Shown here in pieces: positions 31,714-41,163 of a stretch of 64,000 nt of DNA. The stretch's first letter is position 1, and every line of letters starts with the position of its first letter. The DNA lies in the NCBI RefSeq assembly GCF_004331345.1, contig NZ_SJJZ01000003.1:1178001-1242000 (forward strand), in the 5' to 3' direction. The notes beneath the pieces were generated by a model. It did no database searches. It was not told the DNA's origin and was given only the letters and a program-made list of their open reading frames with translations. This DNA comes from Kribbella soli. Its GTDB lineage: Bacteria > Actinomycetota > Actinomycetes > Propionibacteriales > Kribbellaceae. The position numbers were made by a program, and so were the translations under genes.

Positions 31714-32100
31714 ATGGGCTGGAAGTTCTGGAAGCGGTCTAACCCGATGGATCCGCAGGAAATGCTTGCGCGTGGGCATGCGGAGCCGAACAGTTTTCCG
31801 GGACCGCCGCGGCCGCAGGACAACCTGCCGGTGGGGTCGTTCGGGATGACGGTCGAGGACGTGTTCTCGATCACCGGTCGCGGCACCGTGGTGACCGGGC
31901 GGGTGCAGGCCGGGACGGTGACGGTCGGCGAGCAGGTGCTGCTCAGCCGGGCCGGGCAGCCGATGCTGCAGGTCGAGGTGACCGGCGTCGAGATGTTCCG
32001 CAAGACCCTGCAGACCGCAACGGCCGGCGACAACGTCGGGCTGCTGCTCCGCGGCATCGAGAAGCACCAGGTGGCCAGGGGCGACGTACTGAGCAAGTGA
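31714..32100 (+). CDS. stand-alone EF-Tu domain 2-like protein
   Basis: The 128-residue product has a basic, aromatic N-terminus (MGWKFWKRSNP) and a Pro-rich spacer. From about residue 43 it closely matches EF-Tu domain 2: FGMTVEDVFSITGRGTVVTG, RVQAGTVTVGEQVLL, TGVEMFRKTLQTATAGDNVG, LLLRGI and QVARGDVL. No GTPase domain is present here or nearby. In EF-Tu this barrel contacts tRNA and nucleotide-exchange partners. The function of the isolated barrel is unknown. Confidence 0.85.
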   Translation: MGWKFWKRSNPMDPQEMLARGHAEPNSFPGPPRPQDNLPVGSFGMTVEDVFSITGRGTVVTGRVQAGTVTVGEQVLLSRAGQPMLQVEVTGVEMFRKTLQTATAGDNVGLLLRGIEKHQVARGDVLSK

Positions 32101-32123
32101 TCGGGGCAAGTAATCTCGAGCCC

Positions 32124-32894
32124 ATGAGCGCTTGGGCGGAGATCGGCGATCGCACTTGGGTCCGCCGGTACGACGAATGGGACCTGAACGTCGGCCTCGT
32201 CGTCGGCGCCGACGGCGCACTGGTGATCGACACACGCGCCACGACCGAGGAGGCCGAGCAGCTCCGCGAGCACATCCGCGAGCTCACCGACGTACCGGTC
32301 AAATCGGTCGTCAACACCCACGCGCACTTCGACCACGTCGCCGGCAACAGCGTCTTCACCGACGCGACCGTCTACCTGCACGAGAACGCCGCCGCCGAGG
32401 AGAAGCTCGCCGGTACGACGTTCGCGGTCGCGAAGGTCATCGACCTCGGCGACCGTCGCGTCGAACTGCTGTACGTCGGCAACGGACACACCTCCGGCGA
32501 CACCGTCGTCGGCGTACCGGACGTGAATGTGTTCTTCCTCGGCGACCTGCTCGAGGAGTCGGCGCCGCCGTCGTACGGCGAGGACTCGTTCCCGCTCGAA
32601 TGGCCGGACACGGTCCAGAGCGCGATCGGCATGATGACCGCGGACGCGAAGATCGTCCCGGGCCACGGTGCGGTCGTCGATGTCGAGTTCGCCACCGACC
32701 AGGCGATGGACCTGGGCAAGGTCGCGAACACGATCTCGACCCTGCACCACAACGGCACACCCCTCGACGATGCGCTGAAGCACACCGAGGACTGGCCGTG
32801 GCCGGTCGACAAGCTCCAGGACGCGATCCGCCGCGGCTACCAGGCTCTCGGTACGCCGCAACGCCCGAGCCTCCCGCTCCTCGGCCCAAGCTGA
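32124..32894 (+). CDS. MBL fold metallo-hydrolase
   Basis: The 256-residue metallo-beta-lactamase-fold protein has the zinc motif VNTHAHFDHVAGN (HxHxDH), GNGHTSGDTVV with the third-ligand His, FFLGDLLE with the bridging Asp, and KIVPGHGAV. The ATG at 32124 begins the family-conserved SAWAEIGDRTWVRRY. A TAATCT box 9 bases upstream hints at a leaderless message. An earlier in-frame GTG at 32097 overlaps the preceding stop. The substrate is unknown. Confidence 0.92.
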   Translation: MSAWAEIGDRTWVRRYDEWDLNVGLVVGADGALVIDTRATTEEAEQLREHIRELTDVPVKSVVNTHAHFDHVAGNSVFTDATVYLHENAAAEEKLAGTTFAVAKVIDLGDRRVELLYVGNGHTSGDTVVGVPDVNVFFLGDLLEESAPPSYGEDSFPLEWPDTVQSAIGMMTADAKIVPGHGAVVDVEFATDQAMDLGKVANTISTLHHNGTPLDDALKHTEDWPWPVDKLQDAIRRGYQALGTPQRPSLPLLGPS

Positions 32895-32996
32895 CCCGAA
32901 CTCCTGCTCTTTCGGTAGTTGTCCGTTGACACGAAGTCACCCCGTCCCGCAACTTGTTCGGAACGGACATCGCCCGACCGGATGGGGTGGGACTTC

Positions 32997-34532
32997 ATGG
33001 CCACGACCGAACAGACGGTTCACCCCGACGGACGCGTCGAACTAGCTGATCCTGACGTACTGGCCGACAGCGCGTACGCCAACGCGGAGCTGGCGCCGAC
33101 ACGGTTGCCCGAGCGCACCTGGACGACGTACAACTACGCCGCGCTGTGGATGGGGATGGCGCACAACATCCCCAGCTACCTGCTCGCGTCCGGTCTGGTC
33201 GCGATCGGGATGAACTGGCTGCAGGCGTTCTTCACGATCACCCTCGGGAACCTGATCGTCCTCGTCCCGCTGCTGCTGAACAGTCACGCGGGAACGAAGT
33301 ACGGCATCCCGTTCCCGGTCTTCGCGCGGGCGTTCTACGGCGTCCGCGGCGCGAACTTCCCGGCGTTGCTGCGGGCCTTCATCGCCTGTGGCTGGTTCGG
33401 GATCCAGACCTGGATCGGCGGGCAGGCGATCTACGTGATCGTCGGCGAGCTGTTCGGCAAGGGCTGGACCGAGGCGTCCGCGATCGGCGGGCACCCGTGG
33501 ACGATGTGGCTGAGCTTCCTCTTCTTCTGGGCCTTGCAGATGGTGCTGATCTTCCGCGGTATCGAAGGGCTGCGCCGGTTCGAGAACTGGGCGGCGCCGC
33601 TGGTGACGGTCGCGTTCGTCGCGCTGATGGTGGCGATCCTGGTGAAGGCCGGCGGGTTCGGCCCGATCCTGTCGCAGCCGTCGAAACTCGGCTGGGACGC
33701 CGACTTCTGGAAGATCTTCGCGCCGTCGCTGATGGGCATGATCGCGTTCTGGGCCACGCTGTCGCTGAACATGCCGGACTTCACCCGGTTCGGGAAGGGC
33801 CAACGGGCGCAGGTCTGGGGCCAGATCATCGGCCTGCCGACCACGATGTCGTTCATCGCGCTGGTCTCGATCATCACCACGTCCGGCACCGTGGTGCTGT
33901 ACGGCTCGGCGATCTGGGACCCGGTCGAGCTCACCCGCCGGTTCGAGAACCCGGTGATCGTCACGATCGGCCTGGTGATGGCGATCCTCGCGACGATGTC
34001 CTGCAACGTCGCGGCCAACGTCGTGAGTCCGTCGTACGACTTCGCGAACGCGCTGCCGCGGTGGCTGAACTTCCGGACCGCGGGTCTGCTGACCGGGGTG
34101 ATCGGCATCCTGATCCAGCCGTGGCGGCTGATCTCGGACCCGTCGATCTACATCTTCGTGTGGCTGTCGTTCTACGGCGGTCTGCTCGCGTCGGTGGCCG
34201 GCGTACTGATCGCGGGCTACTGGGTGATCGACCGGACCAACCTCAACCTCGCCGACCTCTACCGGCCCAGCGGCCGCTACTGGTACACCGCCGGCTGGAA
34301 CTGGCGCGGCGTCGTCGCCACCCTGCTCGGCTCGCTGCTCGCGGTCGGCGGCGCGTACTCGAACCCGGGCGCCGGCCCGTTCCCCCAGGACGGCCTGATC
34401 CCGTTCCTCAAGCCGCTGTACGACTACTCCTGGGCAGTAGGACTCGTGGTCGGATTCCTGACGTACTTCGTTCTCACACTCACCGCGCCGAGCCGCCAGT
34501 CAACTGCTACGCATGCGGCTCCCACTTATTAG
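32997..34532 (+). CDS. NCS1 family nucleobase:cation symporter
   Basis: The 511-residue permease has 12 predicted helices and NCS1 hallmarks: WTTYNYAALWMGMAHNIPSY, LLNSHAGTKYGIPFPVFARA, RAFIACGWFGIQTWIGGQAI, LNMPDFTRFGKGQ and ANVVSPSYDFAN. The nearest known relatives transport allantoin, hydantoins, uracil or cytosine; the exact substrate is not readable. The ATG at 32997 follows GGGGTGG. No catabolic gene cluster surrounds it. Confidence 0.92.
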   Translation: MATTEQTVHPDGRVELADPDVLADSAYANAELAPTRLPERTWTTYNYAALWMGMAHNIPSYLLASGLVAIGMNWLQAFFTITLGNLIVLVPLLLNSHAGTKYGIPFPVFARAFYGVRGANFPALLRAFIACGWFGIQTWIGGQAIYVIVGELFGKGWTEASAIGGHPWTMWLSFLFFWALQMVLIFRGIEGLRRFENWAAPLVTVAFVALMVAILVKAGGFGPILSQPSKLGWDADFWKIFAPSLMGMIAFWATLSLNMPDFTRFGKGQRAQVWGQIIGLPTTMSFIALVSIITTSGTVVLYGSAIWDPVELTRRFENPVIVTIGLVMAILATMSCNVAANVVSPSYDFANALPRWLNFRTAGLLTGVIGILIQPWRLISDPSIYIFVWLSFYGGLLASVAGVLIAGYWVIDRTNLNLADLYRPSGRYWYTAGWNWRGVVATLLGSLLAVGGAYSNPGAGPFPQDGLIPFLKPLYDYSWAVGLVVGFLTYFVLTLTAPSRQSTATHAAPTY

Positions 34533-34567
34533 GCGCTGGATCACCAGACGGGACCTAACATGAGCAG

Positions 34568-35392
34568 GTGGCTGACAGGTATGGGAACGACGTACTGGCG
34601 GGCGACTGGCGTAAGCCCAAGAACGGGCGGACGGTCGAGGTCGAGATCGCGAAGGGGATGGTCGTCGAGGAGCCGAGTTCCGGGTTCGTCGGGGCGATCG
34701 TGCGCTGGGAGCACGGTGTCGTCGACCTGGAGGACCGGCACGGCAAGATCCGTACATACCCGCTCGGTCCCGGGTTCTGGATCGACGGCAAACCGGTCAG
34801 CCTGAAGCCGCCGAAGAAGGCCGGTCCGGCGAAGAAGACGCGGACCGCCTCGGGATCGGTGGCCGTCGACAACGTCCGGGCGAAGGTGGCGCGGGCCAGC
34901 CGGATCTATGTCGAGGGCCGGCACGACGCGGAGCTGGTCGAGAGGGTGTGGGGCGACGACCTGCGGATCGAGGGCGTCGTGGTCGAGTACCTCGAAGGTG
35001 TCGACGACCTGGTCGAGATCGTCAACCGGTTCCAGCCCGCTCCCGGCCGGCGGCTCGGCGTACTCGTCGACCACCTGGTCGAGGGGTCGAAGGAGTCGAA
35101 GATCGCCGCCCAGGTGTCGAACCGGTACGTGCACGTGGTCGGCCACCCGTTCATCGACATCTGGGAAGCGGTCAAGCCGTCGTCGGTCGGCATCAAGGCG
35201 TGGCCGCGGATCCCGCACGGGCAGGACTGGAAGAAGGGCGTGCTGCAGTCGTTCGGCTGGCCGGCCACCGATCAGGCCGACGTCGCCGCCGCCTGGAAGC
35301 ACATCCTGTCCAAGGTGAACAGCTTCGCGGACCTCGACCCGGCGCTGCTCGGCCGCGTCGAGGAACTCATCGATTTCGTGACCCTCGACTGA
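34568..35392 (+). CDS. DUF3097 family protein
   Basis: The 274-residue product matches DUF3097 across its length: VEEPSSGFVGAIVRWEHGVV near the N-terminus, ARASRIYVEGRHDAELVERV, WGDDLRIEGVVVEYLEGVDD, LGVLVDHLVEGSKESKIA, GHPFIDIWEAVKPSSVGI and a final LLGRVEELIDFVTLD. The central part resembles a Toprim-like fold (YVEGRHDAE and LVDHLVEGSKES), but that is inference. The start is a GTG at 34568. The 3' end overlaps the convergent patatin gene by 26 bases. Confidence 0.92.
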   Translation: MADRYGNDVLAGDWRKPKNGRTVEVEIAKGMVVEEPSSGFVGAIVRWEHGVVDLEDRHGKIRTYPLGPGFWIDGKPVSLKPPKKAGPAKKTRTASGSVAVDNVRAKVARASRIYVEGRHDAELVERVWGDDLRIEGVVVEYLEGVDDLVEIVNRFQPAPGRRLGVLVDHLVEGSKESKIAAQVSNRYVHVVGHPFIDIWEAVKPSSVGIKAWPRIPHGQDWKKGVLQSFGWPATDQADVAAAWKHILSKVNSFADLDPALLGRVEELIDFVTLD

Positions 35393-37943
35393 TTTCCGGT
35401 ATCCGCTGCTCGATCCACGCGCGGATCCGGCGGCGGGCACGGCGTACGTACCAGGTGATCACGCCGAGCGCCGCGCTGAGTGCCAGCACCGCGCCGGCGA
35501 GCACCGCGGCCGGGATCCGGACGGCGTCGACGCCTCCGGAGATCACCAGCAGTACGACGCCGGCCGCAGCAGTTGCCGCAGGCAACCATGGCTCGAAGAT
35601 CGCGGGTCGATGTGCGGGGCTCAGCTTGGCGCCGCGCACCATCCGGTCCCACACCGTCTGCCGGGCCGGTTCGGTGAACCAGCGCGCGGTCCGCAGCAAC
35701 CACGAACCGGGCTGATGCTTGCGGCCCGCGGCTGCCTTCACCCAGCTGCCGACCTGCGGGCCGAGACCGCCGGAGACGTCGACCATCCGGTCCGCGATCC
35801 CCTTGGTGATCGCCCGGCCTTCGGGTGACGCGTTCAGCTCGTCCCGCATCGTCACCAGCGCGCCGACGCCGGCATCGACCGGGAAGTCCCTGGCCAGCCG
35901 TTCGATCCGCTCGGCGACCGCGTCGAGCTGCCAGCCTTCGGCCTGCAGGACCTGACGCTGGGTCTCGCGGATCCAGTCCGCGTCCGCGCCGAGCATCGCG
36001 CCGAGGTGCGCGACGCAGTGCAACCGGCCCATCAGCCAGTCCCACCGCCGCCAGTCGGCCGCTCCGAAGGCACCGAAGTGGCCCACCTGACTGCCGTACA
36101 GGATGCGGTCGTTCAGCTGGTTGGCGATCGATCCTTCCTGCAACTCGTCGAGCACCGCGAGCGGGATGTCCGGCCCGAGGCGGAGGAACTGGAACGGGGC
36201 GCTGCGCTGCTGCGGCGTGCGTGCCGACGTACAGCGGGAAACGATCTCGACCTCGAGCGCGATGTCGACGAGCTCCCAGCCGATCACCGCGATCAGGGTG
36301 GCGAACGCGTCGCCGAGCGCGCGCTGGATCTGCAGCTGCTCGAAGATGTCGTTCAGCCCGACCGCGACCGCTTCCGCGCCGCCGGCCGGACGGAGATCGA
36401 GATTCGCAGCAGCTAGTTGTACGTTGAGTGCGTCGCGGACCGCCTGGACCTTCATCAGGCAGTCGCTGGCCGCGGTCAGCCGCTTGTCCAGGTCGGCGCG
36501 CTCGCTCTGCGGCGCCGCGCTGATCCGGATCCGCAGCGAGCGCAGGATCAGCCGGACGATCCGCTCGGCGGCGCCGGTCCCCCACAACCAGCTCGGGTTG
36601 CCGTCGGCATCGTCCCGGAGGGCCGCCGTGGAGCCGTCCGGGGCCGGGACCCACGGATGCTCGGTGGTGAGGATCTCGTCGATCTGCGATTCCGAGAGCG
36701 CGGTCGCGGCGTCCAGCACGGTCGACTGGTCGTGGCTCGCGATCGTGACGGCCTCCCACACGCCGCCGGCCGCGCGTCCCCGCGAGTACGCCGGCTGCAG
36801 TGCCTCGGCCGCCGCCTTCAGCCGGGCTCGCTCATCTGGTTGCTTCAGGCAACGGTCGAAGAGGCGCTGGCTGTCGGACCAGGACGCGTCCGCCTCCAGC
36901 AGCAGACGTTCCAGCTGCTCGACGTCGGAGCGGAAGTCCACCTCCCGCGGGAACTGCACCGCGGACAACGCCGACACCCGCCAGCTCGGCTCCTTGGCCC
37001 CGGACAATGCGGTCGACGCGTGCCCGATCCCGGCCGACGGTACGACGTACAGCACATAACGGGTCGCCTTGCCGTTGACCGGACGCCGGGCGACGACGTC
37101 GAGTACCGGGCCGAAGGGCGCGTTGTCGAGGACGCCGCCGTCGACGAGCCAGGATCCGGCCTCGGCCGGGCCGGGCTGGATCCGCGGCGGTTGCGCGGCC
37201 AGCTCCGGCGTTTCCAGTACCGGACCGAACGCGGCCGGGAACGACGCGGACGCACGGGCCGCCCGCGCAAGCAGTTCGGTGTCCTTCAGCTCGTTCCTGT
37301 CCTCGAGGGTGAACTTCCGCTGCGCACCGTCGTACGTCGGCGCTTCCTCACTCGTGAAGCCGTACAGGTACCGATGATCCGGTACGACGAACGCCTGGCC
37401 CGCGGCGTCCTTCGCCTCGAACTGCTGCACACCCAGCCCCGACGCCGTGACGAACAACGTCACCGGCTCCTCCGCGTCGCTCTCGCCCGCGTCGGCCACG
37501 CCCTTGAGCAGGTCCTCGAGCTGCCGCAGGAAGTACTTGCCGTCGAGCACCGAGGTCGACTTCGCTCCCGCGGACGGCACCAGCTTGCCGACGTCGAGCG
37601 ACCCGAGACCGATCCATTTCTGCCGCAGCCACGGACCGTTGCCGCCGTCGGGGTCGAGGGTCGAGCCGTTCGCGATCGCGGTCGCCAGCAATGAACCGTT
37701 CACACCGCCGGCGCTCGTCCCCGCGATCACGTCGACCACCACCCGGCGCCGTTCCTCGCCGCGCCGGCACAACTCCCGCCAGCGATCCGCGAGTACCGCG
37801 TCGTACGGCTGCGGGCCGGGTGCGTCGTCGCCGCCGGACGCGCGCCGGATCAGATCCAGCTCGTGCGTGACCCCGCCCATCCAGACCGCCAGGCTGACAC
37901 CACCGTTCAGAACCAGCGCGATCCGGACCTCGTGGTCGGTCAT
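35367..37943 (-). CDS. patatin-like phospholipase with DUF3376
   Basis: The 858-residue protein begins with a patatin domain: VRIALVLNGGVSLAVWMGGV (oxyanion region), VIAGTSAGGVNG with the GxSxG Ser, and LVDGGVLDNAPFGP with the dyad Asp. A long helical region follows (DUF3376-like, with QFLRLGPDIPLAVLDELQEG). Two transmembrane helices lie near the C-terminus (WLPAATAAAGVVLLVISGG and VLAGAVLALSAALGVITWYV), so it is probably a membrane-anchored lipid hydrolase. GGGAGG lies 5 bases before the ATG at 37943. Confidence 0.92.
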   Translation of the reverse strand: MTDHEVRIALVLNGGVSLAVWMGGVTHELDLIRRASGGDDAPGPQPYDAVLADRWRELCRRGEERRRVVVDVIAGTSAGGVNGSLLATAIANGSTLDPDGGNGPWLRQKWIGLGSLDVGKLVPSAGAKSTSVLDGKYFLRQLEDLLKGVADAGESDAEEPVTLFVTASGLGVQQFEAKDAAGQAFVVPDHRYLYGFTSEEAPTYDGAQRKFTLEDRNELKDTELLARAARASASFPAAFGPVLETPELAAQPPRIQPGPAEAGSWLVDGGVLDNAPFGPVLDVVARRPVNGKATRYVLYVVPSAGIGHASTALSGAKEPSWRVSALSAVQFPREVDFRSDVEQLERLLLEADASWSDSQRLFDRCLKQPDERARLKAAAEALQPAYSRGRAAGGVWEAVTIASHDQSTVLDAATALSESQIDEILTTEHPWVPAPDGSTAALRDDADGNPSWLWGTGAAERIVRLILRSLRIRISAAPQSERADLDKRLTAASDCLMKVQAVRDALNVQLAAANLDLRPAGGAEAVAVGLNDIFEQLQIQRALGDAFATLIAVIGWELVDIALEVEIVSRCTSARTPQQRSAPFQFLRLGPDIPLAVLDELQEGSIANQLNDRILYGSQVGHFGAFGAADWRRWDWLMGRLHCVAHLGAMLGADADWIRETQRQVLQAEGWQLDAVAERIERLARDFPVDAGVGALVTMRDELNASPEGRAITKGIADRMVDVSGGLGPQVGSWVKAAAGRKHQPGSWLLRTARWFTEPARQTVWDRMVRGAKLSPAHRPAIFEPWLPAATAAAGVVLLVISGGVDAVRIPAAVLAGAVLALSAALGVITWYVRRARRRIRAWIEQRIPEISRGSRNR

Positions 37944-38077
37944 GGGGCCTCCCGGCCTGGACTGAGGAGCGGAGCTCACTCAGAGATATCACGGATGATC
38001 AGTTGTCGCAGCGGAGAGTGAACAAAAGGTTGTGGCGTTCTGCACGCAGGGTCATTCTGTTCGTAGGGGTGGTCGTG

Positions 38078-38719
38078 ATGCGCGCCTGGACTGTGCTGGT
38101 TTCTGTAGTCGCATTGCTGGCGGCGGGGTGCTCCGACACGTCCGGTGACGGAGGTACGTCGCCACCGGACGGGACCGCGACCTCCGACAGCACCAGCGAG
38201 CCGGCCCCCGAGCCGACGGGCGCCGAGTCGACGCAGCCGCGCGAGAACAAGCCGTCGGTCGAGATCGCAACGCTTCCGATCGGACCGGGAGCCGAGGCGA
38301 ACCAGCCGGACGACCAGGCCAAGCAATGCGTCGGGGTCAGTCTGACCGGACTGGAGCTTCCGCAAGGTGCCACGGTGACCTACCGCGAACCCACTCTGAG
38401 CCAGGACGTCGCGTACTTCGAGATCGACCAGTCCGCCTGTGGCGGCCAGAGCCCCGAGTGCACCGGGCACCAGATCCGCTCCGGCGACACACCGGCCTGC
38501 TTCGCCGGAGTCCGGCAGGTGACGAACGCCGAAGGACACCACGCCACCTTGATCATCACCGCGGACGCGACCTGCGCAACCGCGGAAGACTGCACGGCAC
38601 TCAAGCCTGGCGGCATCAGCCAGATCGGCTTCGACTCACGCGCGCTCGGCGGCCCGAAACCGAGCGAGACGCCCGAGACGCCGGTCGAGACGCCGGCTGA
38701 GACGCCGTCGGACGGCTGA
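38078..38719 (+). CDS. putative lipoprotein of unknown function
   Basis: The 213-residue product has a signal peptide and lipobox (VALLAAGC, Cys16), then a Ser/Thr/Pro/Glu-rich stretch of about 55 residues. The compact middle domain has Cys pairs in SACGGQSPECTGHQI and ATCATAEDCTALKPGG. It ends in an acidic repeat of ETP. The ATG at 38078 follows AGGGGTGG. It is probably co-transcribed with the membrane protein 3 bases downstream. Confidence 0.78.
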   Translation: MRAWTVLVSVVALLAAGCSDTSGDGGTSPPDGTATSDSTSEPAPEPTGAESTQPRENKPSVEIATLPIGPGAEANQPDDQAKQCVGVSLTGLELPQGATVTYREPTLSQDVAYFEIDQSACGGQSPECTGHQIRSGDTPACFAGVRQVTNAEGHHATLIITADATCATAEDCTALKPGGISQIGFDSRALGGPKPSETPETPVETPAETPSDG

Positions 38720-38722
38720 CGG

Positions 38723-39559
38723 ATGGCGGACGAGCGGTCGCAGGCTGAGCGGTGGATCAGTTTCGCGGCGGGCATCGTCACACCGGTGACGTTGGTCAGC
38801 GCGCTGCTGTTCTACTTCGGGTACGTGTCGGCGCGGTCGCAGTTCGAGTACTTCGGGATCGACGTCGACACGATCGGGCTGAGTACGCAGGACTACGTGA
38901 TGCGGAGTCCGCAACCGCTGCTCGTCCCGTTGCTCGTCATCACGTTGCTGGCTGTCGCCGCACTGCTTGTCCACAACGCGATCCACCCGACGCCGACCGG
39001 CGTACGGCGGGCTGCGCGGATCGCCGTACTGGTGCTTGTCGTCGGTGTGGCGGGCCTGCTCGCCTATCCATTGATCGGCGGCATCGCGTACTACGCCCTC
39101 ATCGTGCCCGCCGTCATCGGGCTGGCCGCCGCGACGCTTGCCTATCTCACCTATCTCCGCCGCAAGGCCGATCCGTCCGTCGGTCCACAACGGATCCTCA
39201 TCGCGCTCCTGGCTGTTGCGACAGTCACGTGTGCTTTCTGGGCGACCGCGACGACCGCCCAGTACTCCGGCCGCGGCCTGGCCAAGTCGGACGCCCATCA
39301 CCTGAACCGCTTCCCCGTGGTCATCCTCGACACCAAGGAGAAGCTCGCGCTGCGCTCCCCCGGCATCGAAGAGACGACGCTGCGCGCGGGCGCGGGGCAG
39401 ACGTTCAACTACCGCTATCGGGGCCTACGTCTGCTCGTGGTCGGCGACGACCGGCTGTTCCTGGTGCCGGCGAACTGGTCCGCGTCGAACACCACGCTGG
39501 TCCTCCCCCTGGACAACTCGATCCGGGTCCAGTTCCAGTTCGAGAACGACCCGCCCTAG
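38723..39559 (+). CDS. multi-helix membrane protein of unknown function
   Basis: The 278-residue protein has about five transmembrane helices (near residues 11-35, 65-85, 98-118, 122-145 and 160-178) followed by a soluble C-terminal domain of about 100 residues (NRFPVVILDTKEKLAL, RLLVVGDDRLFLVPANW). The N-terminal motif YFGYVSARSQFEYFGIDVDT-IGLSTQDY recurs in actinomycete membrane proteins of unknown role. It probably acts with the lipoprotein encoded just upstream. Confidence 0.78.
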   Translation: MADERSQAERWISFAAGIVTPVTLVSALLFYFGYVSARSQFEYFGIDVDTIGLSTQDYVMRSPQPLLVPLLVITLLAVAALLVHNAIHPTPTGVRRAARIAVLVLVVGVAGLLAYPLIGGIAYYALIVPAVIGLAAATLAYLTYLRRKADPSVGPQRILIALLAVATVTCAFWATATTAQYSGRGLAKSDAHHLNRFPVVILDTKEKLALRSPGIEETTLRAGAGQTFNYRYRGLRLLVVGDDRLFLVPANWSASNTTLVLPLDNSIRVQFQFENDPP

Positions 39560-39566
39560 CCGGAAA

Positions 39567-40019
39567 ATGTCGGACCCCCGAACGACGATGTCGTTCATGA
39601 GTGCTGACGCTCCTGCGACCCGACCGGTACTTCGCAGCCTTGATGCGGTCGTCCTCACGGTCCCCGACCTGGACGCGGGCCTCCGGTTCTACCGGGACCG
39701 GCTGGGACATGACCTGCTGTGGCGCAACGACGACCTCGGGCAGGCCGGCCTCCGCTGCCCGGAGTCGGCGACCGAGATCGTGATCTCGACGCGTTTGCCA
39801 CCCGGGCCCAACTGGTTGGTGCGATCGGTGGACCAGGCGATCGAGGCGATCACGGCGGCCGGTGGTCAGCTGCTCGGCGGCCCCGCCGACATCCCGGTGG
39901 GTCGCGTCGCAACGGTGTCCGACCCGTTCGGGAATCGACTCGTTCTGGTCGATCTCAGCACGGGCCGCTACACCACCGATCAGCACGGCCAGGTAACAGG
40001 CGTCACCCCCGAGCCGTAG
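39567..40019 (+). CDS. VOC family protein
   Basis: This 150-residue glyoxalase/bleomycin-resistance-type protein has two beta-alpha-beta-beta-beta modules: SLDAVVLTVPDLDAGLRFYR and DRLGHDLLWRND, then VDQAIEAITAAGGQLLGGP and VATVSDPFGNRLVLVDLS. Unlike the shortened gene at 14389 it is full length. Several ATG codons occur in the first 11 codons (39567, 39588, 39597), so the start is uncertain. The substrate is unknown. Confidence 0.87.
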   Translation: MSDPRTTMSFMSADAPATRPVLRSLDAVVLTVPDLDAGLRFYRDRLGHDLLWRNDDLGQAGLRCPESATEIVISTRLPPGPNWLVRSVDQAIEAITAAGGQLLGGPADIPVGRVATVSDPFGNRLVLVDLSTGRYTTDQHGQVTGVTPEP

Positions 40020-40038
40020 CCCGCCGGCGAGTGTCTGG

Positions 40039-41058
40039 TCAGGCGCTGTCGCGGACGATCAGTTCGGTGTCGTAGATCTCGGCGGCCGTCAGGTCGGCGC
40101 CGGCGATCTTGGCCAGGAGGATTTCCGCCAGACGGGCGCCTAGTTGTTCGACCGGCTGGCGGACTGTGGTGAGTCTGGGGGTGGTCGTGGTGGCGAGGAC
40201 CGAGTCGTCGAAGCCGACCACCGCTACGTCGGCGGGGACGCGGCGGTTGTGTTGCGAGAGGACGCGAAGGGCTGCGGTCGCCATCAGGTCGGACGCCACG
40301 AACAGGCCGTCCAGGTCCGGGTGCTCGTCCAGGAGGCGCAGTGTCGCCTGCTCACCACCGTCGGCGGTGAAGTCGCCGTACGCGATCATCGCGGGCAGTC
40401 CGGCTTCCTTCATCACTTCCTGGTAGCCGGTCAGGCGGTCGATGCCGGCGGTCATGTCGAGCGGCCCCGCGACCGTCGCGACCTTGCGGCGGCCGATCGA
40501 CAGCAGGTGCTGGACCCCGGTCCGGGCGCCGGCGACGTTGTCCACGTCCACACTCGCCACCGGTACGTCGACCCCGAGCGGCCGCGCGCTGAACACGATC
40601 GGCAGCGGCAACTGCGCGAGCTCCTGCAGCACGTTGTCGCGGCCGTGGTGGCTGATGATGATCGCGCCGTCCACGTGCCCGCCGCGCAGGTACCGCAGCA
40701 GCCGCTGGTCGTCGGCCCCGGTCGGTTCCGGTGCCGGCTCGATCAGCAGCACGAGCTGGGACGACGTCGGCGCGAGTGTCCGGCTGACGCCGCTCAGCAT
40801 GCCGGCGAAGAACGGGTCGGAGAACACCCGGCTGTCCGGTTCCGGTACGACGATCGCGATCGAGTCGGTCCGCCGCGTCACCAGCGCTCGGGCCGCCCGG
40901 TTCGGTACGTAGCCGAGTTGCAGGATCGCCTGCTCGACCGTGGCGACCGTGTCCGGCAGCACCTTCGGCGATCCGTTCACCACCCGCGAGACCGTTGCCC
41001 GCGACACCCCGGCGAGCGCCGCGACCTGCTCCAAGGTCGGAGAACCAGACTCGTTCAT
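40039..41058 (-). CDS. LacI family transcriptional regulator
   Basis: The 339-residue product has a LacI helix-turn-helix (TLEQVAALAGVSRATVSRVV) and hinge (VPNRAARALVTRRTDS), then a periplasmic-binding-like sugar sensor (LRGGHVDGAIIISHHGRD, LDGLFVASDLMATAALRVLS, VAVVGFDDSVLATTTTPRLT). It lies 105 bases downstream of an orphan sugar-binding protein gene on the same strand, a likely target. GGAGG-like sequence (TGAGGAGGGCC) precedes the ATG. Confidence 0.95.
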   Translation of the reverse strand: MNESGSPTLEQVAALAGVSRATVSRVVNGSPKVLPDTVATVEQAILQLGYVPNRAARALVTRRTDSIAIVVPEPDSRVFSDPFFAGMLSGVSRTLAPTSSQLVLLIEPAPEPTGADDQRLLRYLRGGHVDGAIIISHHGRDNVLQELAQLPLPIVFSARPLGVDVPVASVDVDNVAGARTGVQHLLSIGRRKVATVAGPLDMTAGIDRLTGYQEVMKEAGLPAMIAYGDFTADGGEQATLRLLDEHPDLDGLFVASDLMATAALRVLSQHNRRVPADVAVVGFDDSVLATTTTPRLTTVRQPVEQLGARLAEILLAKIAGADLTAAEIYDTELIVRDSA

Positions 41059-41163
41059 CGGCCCTCCTCAGTTCTCGATTGGCCCGCGTTCACACCGTAG
41101 TACCTCGCTGGCCGAACGCGCGTCGGTCGTTGGCCGCCGGACGTGGCGTGTTGGCAGATATGT

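Noticed and set aside
30982..32235. 785-residue version of the Gfo/Idh/MocA oxidoreductase
   Set aside because: The added part is antisense to the MBL and EF-Tu-like genes and out of frame with the ThuA gene; the Rossmann fold starts at the GTG at 30981.
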